The position numbers were made by a program, and so were the translations under genes. The notes under the pieces were generated by a model. That model did not search any database and had not been told where the DNA came from. It was given only the letters and a program-made list of their open reading frames with translations. Shown here piece by piece: positions 20,089 to 32,951 of a stretch of DNA of 64,000 nt; within the stretch, counting starts at the first letter, position 1; each line of letters starts with the position of its first letter. Source of the DNA: Otatea glauca (Eukaryota; Streptophyta; Magnoliopsida; Poales; Poaceae); assembly GCA_036346275.1 (NCBI GenBank), contig CM070713.1, positions 76,004,382 through 76,068,381 of the forward strand, in the 5' to 3' direction.

Positions 20089-23000
20089 TGTAACATCCCG
20101 AAAAATAAAGTAATATAAAAATAAATATTTTAAATTTGAAAATATTTGTTTATGAGTTTTATTGGCTTCATTGGTTCTTATTTGAATTTCTTTGGATTTT
20201 TGTATTGTATGGAAATCCAACAAATAGAATTAGTAAATGGGAAATGGTAAAATGGTAAAAGTAAAAGTTAGAAAAATTTACCATGGTAATTCTAAGCATG
20301 CAGTGGATGAGTGTATCCAGCAAATAAATTTTAATACATAAGAAAGTATTAAATAGTTGAAAGGACATCCCTTTGACCTCCAAATAGTGCAAGGACAGAT
20401 TTATTATAAAATTTTAGAACGTTATCTGCACCTGTAAAATTTACCATAATGTCCTCAATACATTATTTACCTCTGGTAAAAATCTTAGAAATTAATAATG
20501 TCATTTAGTTCCTTTTAAAATTTATAAACAGAGGCATTGGAAATCTGTAAATCAGCATGCCAGAATTTAGATAAAATAAATATACAATATTTTAACTTGA
20601 AATTTTTATGTGAGAATAAATATGTTAAATATAGCTCTTATAAAAAGTTTTAAAAATAATTAATACAATTTGGGCCTTTAAATAAATCAAAATTCTGAGC
20701 AGTGCACAGTGTCAGAATTTTAAATAATTAACCATGCGGTATTTTCGTCCCAAAATTTTACTGGAAGCTAAACACTCCCAGGATACTCTAGTCAAAAAGT
20801 TTCACAATTTTTCAACTTGAATTGCTGGACGTTTTAACACGAGTACTAACTCACCCTGGAGCCTTTTCGTTCCTGTGCCTTTGGGGACACCTCGCCTCAT
20901 CCAGAAGCTTCATCTTTTAGGCAACCAAATCAGCACACAATCCAAACGCAAGAACTAACCAGCCATTTGAATCATTCCCACACCAAAGCTCAAAGCCAAC
21001 CAAAGCCTTCCATCCAAAGTCAGCAAGCTTCAAGTTGCAAGCAAAGCTCAGGCATTCATCTCTTCCTTCGCTTGAGCTTCATTCCAGTGAATCGAGTGGC
21101 CAGAGAAGATCAAGAAGGTCAAGCAATCTCAAGTTGAAGCTTCCTTCCTTCGCTGCGCCATTGCCGCCACAAGTAAGCGAAGGGGAGAGGTTGAAGATCA
21201 AGCAATCCGGTGAGCCATCTTCAAATTAATCGCATCCGTAGCACCTTAGTACCTCCTAGATTACTCATCAACCTCCGCTTTCGTGTTTCCATGCTTAAAG
21301 CGCCGTCGCGCCCCATTTCTTCTTCCTCGGCTCAGGCTCACGGTGGTGGCCCAGCTCGGCGCTTCTCCGGACGAATCGACCCCCAAAATGGTACTCCCTA
21401 GCCTCACTAATGCTCACCCCGTTACCCATTCGAGCTAGAACTCACTGCTTCTTCTTCTCCGACGAGTCTCCACCATTCCCGCCGCCCCCTCTCGACGGCG
21501 AGGTACCTCCGGCCGTCACCGGAGGCGAAGGACCGCACCATCTTGTGCGTCGTGACGAGCTGATGTTCATAGTGCCCTCGGCCGGCCGATTCCGCGACTC
21601 CTTCGTTGCCGACGAGCTGCCCTAGTGCCGCCCCTGTTTTGGCTCACTGATCGGTGGGCCCATTCTGTCAGCCAGCGAGAGCTCCTCCAGTTCAATCGGT
21701 AAAGGCGCCACCTCTTTACGAAAGCGTATTTTCTGAATTCCATTTCATTTTCAAGACCCGAATCAGGTTAAATGGCTATAACTTTTGAACCATAGATCCA
21801 AATTGAATGAAATAAATTTATATATTCATGTAAAATCAAGTACCTTCATAATGTGCAATAATATTTTGAAAATGATCACTGGGTGAATTTGAAATTCAAA
21901 TTTGAATAAAAGATCTAAAAACATGCTATAAATAAAATGTTGCAAACAAACTCAAAATGGAATGAAACCAATTTTATTAGAATCTTTATACATCCAGGAA
22001 CTCAAATATATAAAATATTTATAGTTTACCTTTGTTTAAATCATTTCCCATTAAAGGTTATTCTCAATAGAATAAATAATCAAAAATGAATAATTGTATA
22101 AAGGAAATTCTAAAATAAGTAAAATTGATTTATAAACACTTAGATGTCAGTAGGCTACTTTAATATGCTGAAATGATTAAGGTATAAACTTGCTTTAGAT
22201 TTGGCGTATGGATAATAAAAGGGTCAAATGAAAAAGATATATGAAGATAAATGTGTGCATATAATAATTAGTAGCCATATATGTATATGCATGTGAAAAG
22301 TATCTAATAGGTGTACCAAGATATGAATTGGTATAATGATGTGTAAATTGCCACTGTTAAATGTTAAAATGTTTTAATGAAATATCATATATGCACAAGT
22401 ATAAATTGCATCAAGAATATAAGCCTTGTATATGTAGAAAAATGTATACATGTATAGTTAATGAAGAGCATAGTCATGAAAAGAAATTGGGTTCTAAATA
22501 TCTAATGTGATCAAACTAAATGATTCAACAAGAATCATTATAACAAAGTTATAAATAACACTTAACCAAATAATTGAATTTCCAATGCTTGTATAGTTTG
22601 AATAGTTATAACTTTCACAACTAAACATCAAATTTGACAAAACTAAGTCCTAGGATCTTGAGAAGTAATATCCTTACTAGTTATGCAAAAGTACTTCATG
22701 TTTATTCAAGTTTGAAACTAAGTCCATATTAGGCCCTAGTGATCGTTTATATGGAAAACATCTTGGATAAAAGCCAAATGTCACGGAACTAGCTTTAAAG
22801 CACTCTTAGTGTCATCCTCTGCTAATGTTTGAAAAATGGATCAATAATCTTATAAGGTGTAGCCGCAAACTGTAAACGAAATCCGACTCGCTATAACGTT
22901 AGCTCTATGGTCATTTATGCTATTTCAACAGCAAATAAAATAACTCGTCTTTATAGTAAAATTTATAATATCAGTTTAGAAATACTGTACAAAGTTAATA

Positions 23001-25658
23001 CTATCATATTCTGAAGAAAGAATCTTATTTTGTCACGCTTAACATATAAAACTTGATAGCGAAGTAACCTTAAGTATTATGTTTTCTGAGTAATAGAAAT
23101 CACTTAAGCCTTTTCGACAGCTCGTAGAATATCTCGTCTAAATGCTAATATTATGAGGATCAGTTTAGAAATGATCTTTAGGATATGTACTACCATAATC
23201 TGGAAAAATATTCTTATAACAACTTGGTTTTCATCTTAGTTCTACTAGTGCAATAACCCTAAATGTTAATCGTACACTTCACCTCAATCCGATTTCTTAT
23301 AATGTGACCTTTAATACCATATAGGCATTTTCAACAATAAGTATAATGTCTCGTCTAAACACTAAAAAGTGTGAAATCAGCCTAGAAATATTCTACAAAG
23401 TATATTCTATCCTTCTTCGAAGAAATAATCTTGTTTCATCGTGTTCTGTATGTAAATCTTGTCACCCAAATAACACTAAGTATTATGATTCATGAACTTC
23501 ATAATATGAATGAGCAAACTTTGTAATAATGAAGAAATCTGTAATTAATATATTTGTATCACCAGAACCTTCTTGGAAACCATAAATAAGTCCAAAAACC
23601 TAACTTAGCAAATGTACCTTATTCAAAATCGTTCCTTGTGTAATATCGCTTCAGATTAAGTACTATTCACATAACCCCTTTTAGCTAGTGTTTTAATTCT
23701 GTTAATCTAAATAATTTTAGCATCTATAGTTCGAAGTCATAAATACAAGAATTCGTAATTTTAGCCTCTTGAATTCGTAATTCAAAAATAGATAAGCTAT
23801 AAAAGAAGCTGTTTATTGCTCAATGTTAAAAGCTAATAACGATATGGATATTTAATCAACTAAAAACGATGTGAAATCATATAATCCGAACCATAATCTA
23901 TTCCTATTTTCTTCAGTGAGTCTTTATTTGGTATTCTATCTGTTTTCTTTTTGCCCTTATTAAAGCTTGTTATTTGTTTTATTTTCGTTGAACGACGTGT
24001 AGAACCTGATGTCGCCGTTTCCGTCGTCGACTTCATCTTTTGCAACCTCGTCTTCACCGTAAGCAATGATTAAGCAAGGCAAGCGCCCCTTTGACCATAT
24101 TGATCCCAGTATTTTATATTCCTTTTGTTCATCAAATTGTTTCATGCATGCGTTTACTTTCTGTAAATTCGCTATTTTGTGGTACTGGTAGATATACCTG
24201 TTGTCTTATGAAACTCCTTGATAATTATGCACATGTGAACCTTGATAACCATAGAAAAGGGCTAGGCATTACTTAATGCCAAATGGGATATGCGATCATG
24301 TTATCCTTGCTTAGCCATGCTTTAGCTTCTTGTGGGGCAGATGATCATGATTAAAATTGTTTCCTGAAATGTTTTATATGGAACCTAAATGGTCCTTTTT
24401 GGGGAAATGGTTGCTGGTAGTTTGATTAAAAACCCAAAATAAAATTATGGTTTTGATGCGGGCGATTATTGGCAATAGCCGGATATGCAGACGGGTTTGC
24501 ACGTAGTGTAGGGTGGAGTATCGCCCGTATCGGGTTAAGGACCGAGCAATGGGATGGTAGATCCATGTTTTCGTACAACCACGAGGGCTTGTATGGGCGG
24601 GTCTTAGCCTATTAAGTTGTTTAGATGTGGCTTTGCATCTATGAAAGGCGGGAGATTGCACAGGTATTCCGGTCAGGTCTGTCTGTAGGGGTTTCTACAT
24701 ACCAATGCAACGGTGTACGCCTTGCCCTGGACAGAGACGTGGTGTTGGGTGTGATAAATGTGGATCCACGACTTGGGTGAGTGTCTCTGTCTTCAGGGTG
24801 AGGGTTAACGTCCCGGGCTGGTGTAAAGCCACGTCTAGATAATGTAACGGCTCTGTATGATCTCCTTGCCGACACACCAAAGGAAGTGTGTTAATTGATC
24901 TGACGAAAAGGTTGATCATTCCTTGTGAGTAAAGTGTACACCTCTGTAGAGTGTAAATCTAATCGATTAGCCGCGTCCACGGTCAAGGACACTTGGAGAC
25001 GTTATTCCATGCTAGAGTTTTTGGTATCTTTCTAAAATGGGTTTGGTCTGAACTTGTTTTAGCAACTGTTGCTTTATGTCGAAGGGCTGACATCGATGAA
25101 CCTTGTGGTTTGGTTTTTTCGAACTCACGTCATGGAAGACTGTGAGTATTACTTACTGTTGTATATATTTCTTATCAATCAACTTGCTTTTATAAATTCC
25201 GTTTGCAAATGATAACTTGCTTTACAATTCAATTTCGCTTTATGCAAATTAACTGTATTAGCCTTTCCTTTGAAATGGCCTGCATATATTATAGGTTTTG
25301 CTCAAGTCTTGCTGAGTACATAAAGTACTCACCCTTGCTTAATTATTATTTTAGGTGGATGAGTTAACGAGGCTTGAGTCTCTTTTAAATCGCAGTTGCG
25401 GATCTTCTTCGTCGTGTTCTATCTGGAGTTTATGCCTTGTCAGTTGCCTGCGGGTCGGATGGGCAAACTACAAGATATTGCTTCTTTTGCTGCTATCCTC
25501 TGCCTTGTAAGCTCCTCTTTGTATATTAGTTTTTGCTGTAATTATTTGTGGTGTGGTTATGATTCCAATTGTTGTAAACATGTGAGTGCTAGCTACTGAT
25601 CCAGGGAATAGCACAGTAATCACATGAAGGTTCCTGTTCATCAGAACAGGGTCTCACA
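20089..25658. mobile_element. 5.57-kb LTR-like element (solo LTR or non-autonomous LARD-type), no coding capacity
   Basis: Starts TGTAACATCCCGAAAA and ends AACAGGGTCTCACA, so it has LTR-type TG...CA termini. It is flanked by the 5-bp duplication ATACA at 20084-20088 and 25659-25663. No gag or pol domain and no second internal copy of the ends is visible. The tail near 25310-25390 contains the GAGTACATAAAGTACTCACCC phrase split by an AT spacer, familiar from long grass Ty3/gypsy LTRs. The simplest reading is a solo LTR left by recombination between two very long LTRs; a coding-free LARD-like derivative is the alternative. Confidence 0.85.
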
Positions 25659-25690
25659 ATACACCGCGTGATTGATCCACTGGCTGAGTT

Positions 25691-27030
25691 ATTTTTTTGA
25701 AAGTTCCAGCACGTTGCTGGCTTTATATTAAGTGGAGAGAGAATTTTGTACGATAAGGCTCATGCCGAGTACGTTACAAATTAAACAGAAATTACTCAAA
25801 GAGAGGAAGAACTTCTTGGTCTGGAGTGATCAGTCAAGAGTCTAGGTGATGCTCTGCGGACCTCTTGATCCTGCTAAGCTCCAGCTTCGCGTTTCTTTCG
25901 TGATCAAATCCACTGTGTGTTGCACTGTCGCAAATTTCTGGCTGAAGACACGACGGTTCCTTTCTAGCACACTTGCCAGTTGATTAGGGTAATGAGCGAT
26001 TTAACTCCTTTCTTCTTAATTTTCCCATTCTACAGTTGATAGGCACGTATTCCACCATTCAAGATCTGAGGTAGTTGCTGCCCAACGCCTTGGTTTCAGC
26101 TGTGAACAATGGAAGCGCGTTGCAACACCTTCCCAGATGGTCTTTGTGGTTTGGCAGATGCTGAACAAATGAACCATCGTTTCCAAGTCCCGATTGCAGA
26201 AGGGGCAGAATTGGTTGTTTGGCCATCTTCTCGCTTGAAGCATATGTACGTGCTGTCGGCAGGCGGTTCTGTAGCAATAGCCATGCAAAGAAATTGCATC
26301 GGGATGGCGCCTATGGCTTCCACATTAATCTCGGAAAGTCCGAGTTCATTATGCCTGCAACTTGGATAAGATCGACAGACTTAGCCGTACACTGTCCATT
26401 ACCCGTCCACATCCATATTATTGTGTCTTCCATTCCTTCTCTTAGGAGAATGTTCTCATCCGTAATGTGCTGCTTCCAAATGGTGAAGTATTCAGTTAGG
26501 AGCTCTGGTGTCAAGTTGTGCCTGATGTCCTCAACCCATTTGTTATCTTATAGGGCCTGTCTCACCGTTCTATTTTTCCTTTTTGCGTGGCTGTATAGAT
26601 TGCGAGTGAGTGCCTTGGGAGGCATTACCGATAGCCAGGAGGATTCCCAAAACTTTGGACCGGGAGCAACTAGCACCGTAGAATACCAGATGAACGGTTT
26701 AGATCGTGTGTGGTACCGTAGCATGTGAGTCTAGAGCGTTGGCTCTGAAAATAGACGGCTCATATCATATGCAGTTGGAGCTGCAACCTGATCTCCGTCC
26801 CAAAACTTTGCTCGATCGCCAATCTGCACCTTCGTGCTTGCTGCAAAGATGATCTTGTCGTTTCATCGCAGGGGGGGTCAGCGCACAAACCCAGGGCCTA
26901 TTTGTTGTGTGCCACTCAAGCCGAAGCCATCTGATTCTTAGGGCCCTAGCAATTTTTTTCCAGGTCCGAGATCCCATCCACTGACTGAACAACCATCCGA
27001 ATAAGCAATGGCGCATCCAATGCACGCTAC
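25691..27030 (-). mobile_element. 5'-truncated L1-type LINE, 3' part
   Basis: On the minus strand, fragments of the reverse-transcriptase C-terminus (26765-27025: ARALRIRWLRLEW, TNRPWV) are followed by 26311-26514 (FTIWKQHITDENILLREG) and the terminal zinc-finger domain at 26016-26288 (CPFCNRDLETMVHLFSIC). This is the normal order at the end of plant L1 ORF2. A short T-run at 25692-25698 on the plus strand would be the residual poly(A) tail. Frames are broken, so the copy is dead. The upstream limit is approximate. Confidence 0.75.
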
Positions 27031-27460
27031 AGTATTGCTGTTCGTACCTATAACTGGATTCCTACTGTTTCAGTACTTACGCACATGCCTTCCTTCCCTG
27101 TCCATGTAAAAGATAATGATAACAGCAAATTAAATTATAATTATCAGAAGAATAGGACGATTTCGCCTAACATGTTCTGTAATTCCCGGTTCAACCAGCC
27201 GTTAATTCGGCCTCTTTACATGCCATAATTGGGCTCTAGATTCAGAAGCTTTTGCTTTTCTAGCCCATGACAAACCGTGGCAGACTGGTCGACCACAGCA
27301 GCAGTATTGGGTCCACCTCAATGCCACGCTCCTCCAGCTCGAAAGGAGGTCTTGCTCTTAACCTCGTGCTCGGTAGCAGTCCTACCAAGCTCCCTATGCT
27401 CGACAGTTCCGATTGCCGACCTACCGCGGGCCTATAAATCTACCAAGGTCTACAGGCGCG
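27031..27460. other. Intergenic, no gene seen
   Basis: The AT-rich part to about 27250 is followed by a GC-richer block that leads directly into the tandem array. No coding or RNA gene is visible. Confidence 0.45.
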
Positions 27461-27879
27461 CGCAGGTGACAAGTGTCATCTGTTGTGCCTTCCGCGGTGG
27501 GTCTATTTTTACAAATTTATTTGAAAGAGGACTAAATTTGTAAAAAAAAACAAATCTAGAGCAAAAAAAAAAAGCGAAGGCTTCCTAGATTCAGCCTGAC
27601 GCAGGTGACAGGTGTCATCTGTCGTACCTTCCACGGTGGGTCTATTTTTACAAATTTATTTAAAAGAGGACTAAATTTGTAAAAAAAAAAGAGTCTGGAG
27701 CCCTAAAAAAAAAGCGAAGGCTTCCTAGATTCAGCCTGACACAGGTGACAGGTGTCATCTGTCGTACCTTCCACGGTGGGTCTATTTTTACAAATTTATT
27801 TAAAAGAGGACTAAATTTGTAAAAAAAAAAGAGTCTGGAGCCCTAAAAAAAAAGCGAAGGCTTCCTAGATTCAGCCTGG
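27461..27879. repeat. Tandem repeat, 3 copies of about 140 bp
   Basis: Units start at 27461, 27600 and 27740, each beginning near CAGGTGACAGGTGTCATCTG and ending GAAGGCTTCCTAGATTCAGCC. Units 2 and 3 are almost identical and unit 1 is slightly diverged. Each has two A-runs and the phrase GGTGGGTCTATTTTTACAAA. The array ends about 300 bp before the IF-3 start codon. Confidence 0.95.
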
Positions 27880-27951
27880 AGCTCAACACAACGGTCCAAC
27901 ATCCTAGCTCCAAACTTAGCCGAGACAGCATCAACTGGGGTCTATTTATCG

Positions 27952-28003
27952 ACCTGGCCCAGGCCTAAGATGTGAACGGCCCAAATGGGCCTAAAAAGCC
28001 CAA
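27952..28003 (+). promoter_or_regulatory. Cluster of GGCCCA/TGGGCC (site II-type) promoter motifs
   Basis: Within about 50 bp there are GGCCCA (27956-27961), the palindrome GGCCCAAATGGGCC (27978-27991) and AGCCCA (27997-28002). TGGGCY site II elements are known in promoters of plant genes for ribosomal and organellar proteins and are bound by TCP factors. The location 180-235 bp upstream of the IF-3 start fits such a role, which is inferred. Confidence 0.5.
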
Positions 28004-28185
28004 GACCCACAAGCCTAGACCCCATTTCCTTCGTCGCTACTCGCCTCGCCCAAACCCCTCGTCCCGTCCTCCGCCTATCCCCTCCACTCGTTGGGAACTT
28101 GGGATTTCCCCTTCCCTTATCGCGGCAAAAACCTCCGAAGCAGATAAGGCCCCCGCGCTATCCACCCCCACCACCGCCACCGGCC

Positions 28186-31100
28186 ATGGTCGGCGTCGCC
28201 GCCGGGTTCGCGTTCGCGCCGGCCGTATCCCGCCTTCCGTACAGGCTGGCCGCCATCCACGCCTCGGCTCCGTCCTCCTCGGCGCGGTTCCTCGCCAGGC
28301 CGTGGGGGCGGCCGCGGCTCGTCGTGATCGCGCGGTACTCCTCCTCGTACGAGAGTGAAGGGGAGGAAGGCGAAGAGGAGTTCGGCGGCGGTGGGGGATG
28401 GGGCAGGAAGGACCGCGGCCCCGACCCCGACTACGACCCCGCCCTCGACATCGAGCGAATCGAGTACGGACGCCTCTCTCTTGCTCCTGCTAGTTTGTAG
28501 CTGTGTAAGTTCTGCATGTTGCGGGGTGTCAAAATACGAGTCCTTTCGAGCTATCAGTGGCACAAGCGCTAAATGCTACTTGGTGTTTTCGAGTATTTTG
28601 CGGTTTTAGGTTATAAAATTTGAGAACTTGTGTTACGAAATGCTTATATGTCCGTGCCAATTTGTGCCTCATTAAGTTGTCTTAGCGAACTATTGCATAT
28701 AAGAGGCAATTCTCTTGGGATAAAAGAACTTGTTGTGACTTTGGTCGTTAGCAATTGTGCTTTCGTACTCGTATTCTTGTATTGTCTCTTCAGCATCTAC
28801 TCACACACCCACCGTGTTCAGTTCTATTGACGTTTTAAACTACTTCCCTTTGTGTTAGGTCCTCAACCGTAAGGCTGTTGGATGAACAGAAAAGAATGGT
28901 AAATCACATATCCAATTATGAAACGTCTCATGTTTTAGATTTAAGTAGTGTATGCAGCTCAGTCTATGTCCTTACCCAATTATTTGATAGTTTCACTTCA
29001 TTCTTCCTCCCACAGGTTGGCGTGGTATCTGTAAGCGAGGCAGTTCAAATTGCAGATGACAATGACCTTATACTGGTATACTATTTATCTCATAACTTCT
29101 ATCATTTTTTTGGCAAAAAAAAAACATTTCCAACATAAAGTTACACAGACGGGAATAGAAAGCTGTTCATTAGCAAGTGCATATATAGTTTATTAGGTAT
29201 AGCCTGTTATTAAATAGAGTAGCTAAAATCTTGGCTTTTAAATAGGAAAATTGATACTTTGGCAATGCAATGCTGATTGAAATATTTTGGTCATACATTG
29301 GCATAAAACACCTAATCTCTTAAACCAGCTATTTTACCAAATTTTGCTCCTAGAGTAACAAAATCTGAAAGCAGCAGTAACCAGCCTGTTATTAAATAGA
29401 GTAGCTAAAATCTTGGCTTTTAAATAGGAAAGTTGATACTTTGGCAATGCAATGCTGATTGAAATACTTTGGTCATAAATTGGCATAAAACACCTAATCT
29501 CTTAAACCAGCTACTTTACCAAATTTTGCACCTTTTTTTTTTGGAATAACAGAAGGGCAACAACCCTTCCAATTTCTATTATCTGAAATCACAGAAGTCC
29601 ACTACAAGAAAGCAAAAGTGAAAAATAGAACAGAAACAGAGCTCTCTGCACCCTGACTTACAAAGACAGTTAGCAAGAGCAAGGTTCATGCCAAAATCAA
29701 AAGCATGGTTCAAAAGTAGAAATAGATGAGCTACACCTATTACAATGTCATTCAAAAACACAAAACGAGATCATTTTTGTCCTGACACTTCCATGATCAA
29801 CACAGATTCTCTTTCTTTTCCTCTTCCTCTTTTCCTTTTTCAAATGGCGATCCTAGCAATTGTTGGTCTCCATCCCTTTTGCTCCTTGAACACCGCAGTA
29901 ACCACTTGTTCCAGCAATTCTGACCCCCAACACACACACACACACAAAAGCATGGCTTCTTTGTCTTCCTCCTTTCTCTGCAAAACAGTCCAGATGTTGA
30001 GCCACTGTGTTATATTTCTGAAGCACACTGCATTACGTGCTTTCCAGATAGTCCACAACAATGCTAAAATTCCTACCAACAATAGCTTCTTGGATTCACC
30101 CCTGAATTGAATCAACCAATCACCAAACTGATGTTCAACATTAGCAAGTGAACATCTCGATCCAAAAGAACATCTCACCACATTCCAAATGAATACCAAA
30201 TTTTGCTCCTAGAGTAACAAAATCTGAAAGCAGCGGTAACCGGCCCGTTAATAATTGGATTTTATACCCTGGCAGTGCTATCTCTTCAGGTACACTAGCT
30301 TTGCAATCAGCACTCATGTTTCACAAGATATGTTTAATTTTAGCCAGATCTTAGTTACGTTATATTCATTATTATTGCTGCAATTTACACCAATCAGGAT
30401 CGCCGATACTTTCTTATTTCAGGCAATTCTATCGCTAGATGGAGATCCTCCGGTACTCCGACTCTTTCAAGAGAAAGATTACAAGTATGTTGCGATTAAC
30501 ACCAGACCAACCTGTATTTTGAAGGCTCTCAGACAATTTTAATTCACATGCCTTTATTTTTCCATTATGGAATCAAGTGAAATGATAATACTCGTTTAGA
30601 TATCTTTTAGGTTCCAATTTGTAAAACAAAGTTATGCATTTGTGTAAACATCAAGAGGTCATTTAGTCTTGACAATTTTTCTCCCGATGGTATCAAAACA
30701 AATGTCCCATAAGTAAATCAATTTTGGTGTCAAAATGAGCATGACATGATTGTTCATTATTAAAGTAAACAATGTCATCTGGTGACTCCTGTCCTGTCCG
30801 CTGAAAACCTTACCCCGCCTCTTCGTTGAATATGTGCATGGAACCTTCATGTTAAACCGATAACATGCTTGTCTCCCATCATATGGCCGTTCATTATATT
30901 GGCAAATAGTTTTAATGCGTTTGATTGCTGATTTTGTCTGGTTGCTACTGCTACAACGGTTTTTCCTTCTTACACTAGCATGCACAGTCGCACAGTCCTT
31001 CTTATTCAGATTTCTTCCCTTTGATAATGCATTTTTTGGTTCTTTACAGGAAACACAAGTACGAACAACAGAAGAAGAAAAGAATTCAGCAGAAAAGATC

Positions 31101-32265
31101 CGTTGGTAAACTTTTCTTTTCTACATCTGTTGTTGATAACAATGCAAAGGTAACAAACTTTGATGTTTACTGGTGTTTACTCTGCAGCAAAACGTATGGG
31201 CTTGAAAGAGCTGAAAATGGGGTACGAAGCATGCCAGTTTTTCTTTTAGCAAGTTACATGGCAAAGAAGTTTCTTTTTTTTCTGAAATCAATCAATATTC
31301 ACCCTCATGTCTAAATCATGGTGGAACTGCTTAATTAGATCAGAAGAATAAATCTTTAGTTTCACCTTCACCTTGCATAGCTGAAGAAGCTTCTAACAAA
31401 CTGAGGAATTAATCATAAAGGCTATAACTATTAGGGTGGATTTGGTTGGAGCTGGCTTGAGCATTGCACATAATGGAATTACAAGAATTCCATAGACAGA
31501 TTGGTTGAAACTATCCTGAGCTATTTCACATAATGGAGTGACAAAAATTTTTCTAGACATGATTTGTTTGTCGCATCAGAAGACTCCTAAATAATAACCA
31601 ATGTATTTGCTTGCCAGGTACAACATTGACATTCATGATTACGGTGTGAGGCTTAAAGCTGCAAAGAAGTTTCTTAAAGCTGGTGACAAGGTGATAAGAA
31701 TTGTGTTTGTTTTGGTTTTTTTGTATTGTAACTTATTAGTTGAAACCGTCCTTTCAGGTTAAGATAATGGTGAACTTGAAAGGCCGGGAAAACTTATATA
31801 AAAAAGAGGCAATTGAACTTATCAGAAGATTCCAAAATGATGTTGGCGAGGTAATCTGGTTATACTTGTTTTTCATATCTGGAACCGGATAAAGACCACA
31901 AATCTGCCTTTCATTGCTTGCAATCAACTCATTCATATTCACAGCAAATGGTCTTTGTTCTTCACTTTTAACCATAGTACTTATTTTTCCTAATGGTAAA
32001 ATCGGTTAGTGGCAAGCTTTTAATTTTGTTCATCATATTTCAGCTAGCGACAGAAGAAAGTAAAAATTTCATGGAGAGGAATATATATGTGGTTCTTGTG
32101 CCCAATAAGACAGCTATACAGAAAGAACAGCACGAGTTGAACAAAAAGGATACTGTGAAAGAAGACACAGAGCAATCAGAGGACCATCCAGACGGGGATG
32201 AACTTGTGACAGAACAACTGGAGGAAAATAAGGAGCCTGAGACAGAAGTCTCAGCAAATGTTTGA
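28186..32265 (+). CDS. IF3: Translation initiation factor IF-3, chloroplastic (nine exons)
   Basis: Coding exons are 28186-28463, 28859-28898, 29016-29075, 30423-30484, 31050-31105, 31188-31221, 31618-31690, 31758-31850 and 32044-32265. All junctions are GT/AG and keep one frame of 305 codons. Residues 1 to about 45 form a Ser/Arg-rich, acid-poor transit peptide; an acidic Gly-rich stretch follows. The IF-3 N-domain begins near residue 96 (VRLLDEQKRMVGVVSVSEA). The C-domain includes KELKMGYNIDIHDYGVRLKAAKKFLKAGD and RRFQNDVGELATEESKNF, and the tail is acidic. Bacterial-type IF-3 binds the 30S subunit and promotes correct start selection, here in the plastid. The start at 28186 is preferred to the in-frame ATG at 27985, which lies among the promoter motifs. 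Intron 3 is enlarged by a duplication and a LINE. Confidence 0.93.
29202..30240. repeat. 182-bp tandem duplication in IF-3 intron 3, second copy split by a LINE
   Basis: A unit starting GCCTGTTATTAAATAGAG at 29202 is repeated at 29384 with only a few differences. The second unit runs to 29532, is interrupted by the LINE insertion, and resumes at 30194-30240 with the AACAAAATCTGAAAGCAGC part. Confidence 0.85.
29533..30193 (-). mobile_element. LINE 3' fragment inserted in IF-3 intron 3
   Basis: The T-run at 29533-29542 is the poly(A) tail on the minus strand. The flanks are 16-bp target duplications (TACCAAATTTTGC[A/T]CC) at 29517-29532 and 30194-30209 with one mismatch. The minus-strand frame 29840-30199 resembles the C-terminus of L1 ORF2 downstream of its zinc finger (LLVGILALLWTIWKARNAVCF). 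The insertion is 661 bp, severely 5'-truncated and antisense to the gene. Confidence 0.8.
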
Positions 32266-32951
32266 TTGAACGGTAAAGGCCAAGGGTGTCTTCTCTGATT
32301 TAATAAGGTATTTTATGCTTTTAAATAATACTGTCTTTCCATTATATCCAACAGTTAGCTAAATCTAATTCCGTTTGGTGCTTTTCTTGATGTCCTGATT
32401 TGCACTATATATTTGAATATCCTTTTGGACAACGAAATAGGGGCTAAAAACTCACTCTGAGAAATCTACTTTTATCGGATTATCTGTCACGAAAGATCCC
32501 ATATCATGTAGATCCCATATCACTAAACCTTGTTCAAAGTAACAACTTGAACTACAAGAGCAGTGAAGGAAAGAAAGGAAAACTGAAAAATGGAAGATAC
32601 GCATTGAGATTGCCAAGGCATGCAGAGCCTTCTTGGAATGCCTTTTGTCACGTGATCAGATACAAATATATACACAGGCACTGAAGCTAGAAGTTCCTAA
32701 ACATAGTTTGTAAAGATATGCATTGAGACAAATCAACACTAGCGTAACCTGCAGGTCCTGCACCAAATGTTTCCTTTCATATGATCGAATGCAAATGTTA
32801 ATTAAGGTCGATAAAAATGTAAACTATGTTAATTAAGGTCGATAAAAATGTAAACTACGCTCACAAGGTTTACAACTATGTTTCTGTCAAAGTGCCAAGG
32901 GAGAAGGAATAAGCAAGCAAGCCTGAGTACCCTTGACACCTTAGTTATTAG
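32266..32951 (+). other. 3' flank of IF-3, no further gene
   Basis: Probable 3' UTR, then intergenic DNA. A 31-bp direct repeat (TTAATTAAGGTCGATAAAAA...) occurs twice at about 32797-32859. The segment ends at the target duplication of the Ds-like element. Confidence 0.5.

Noticed and set aside
27461..27879. Tandem repeat considered as a CRISPR-like array
   Set aside because: Contiguous 140-bp units without spacers, in a plant nuclear genome.
27985..28185. Upstream in-frame ATG for IF-3
   Set aside because: It would add 67 residues unlike a transit peptide and spans the promoter-type motif cluster; ATG at 28186 fits a plastid-targeted protein.
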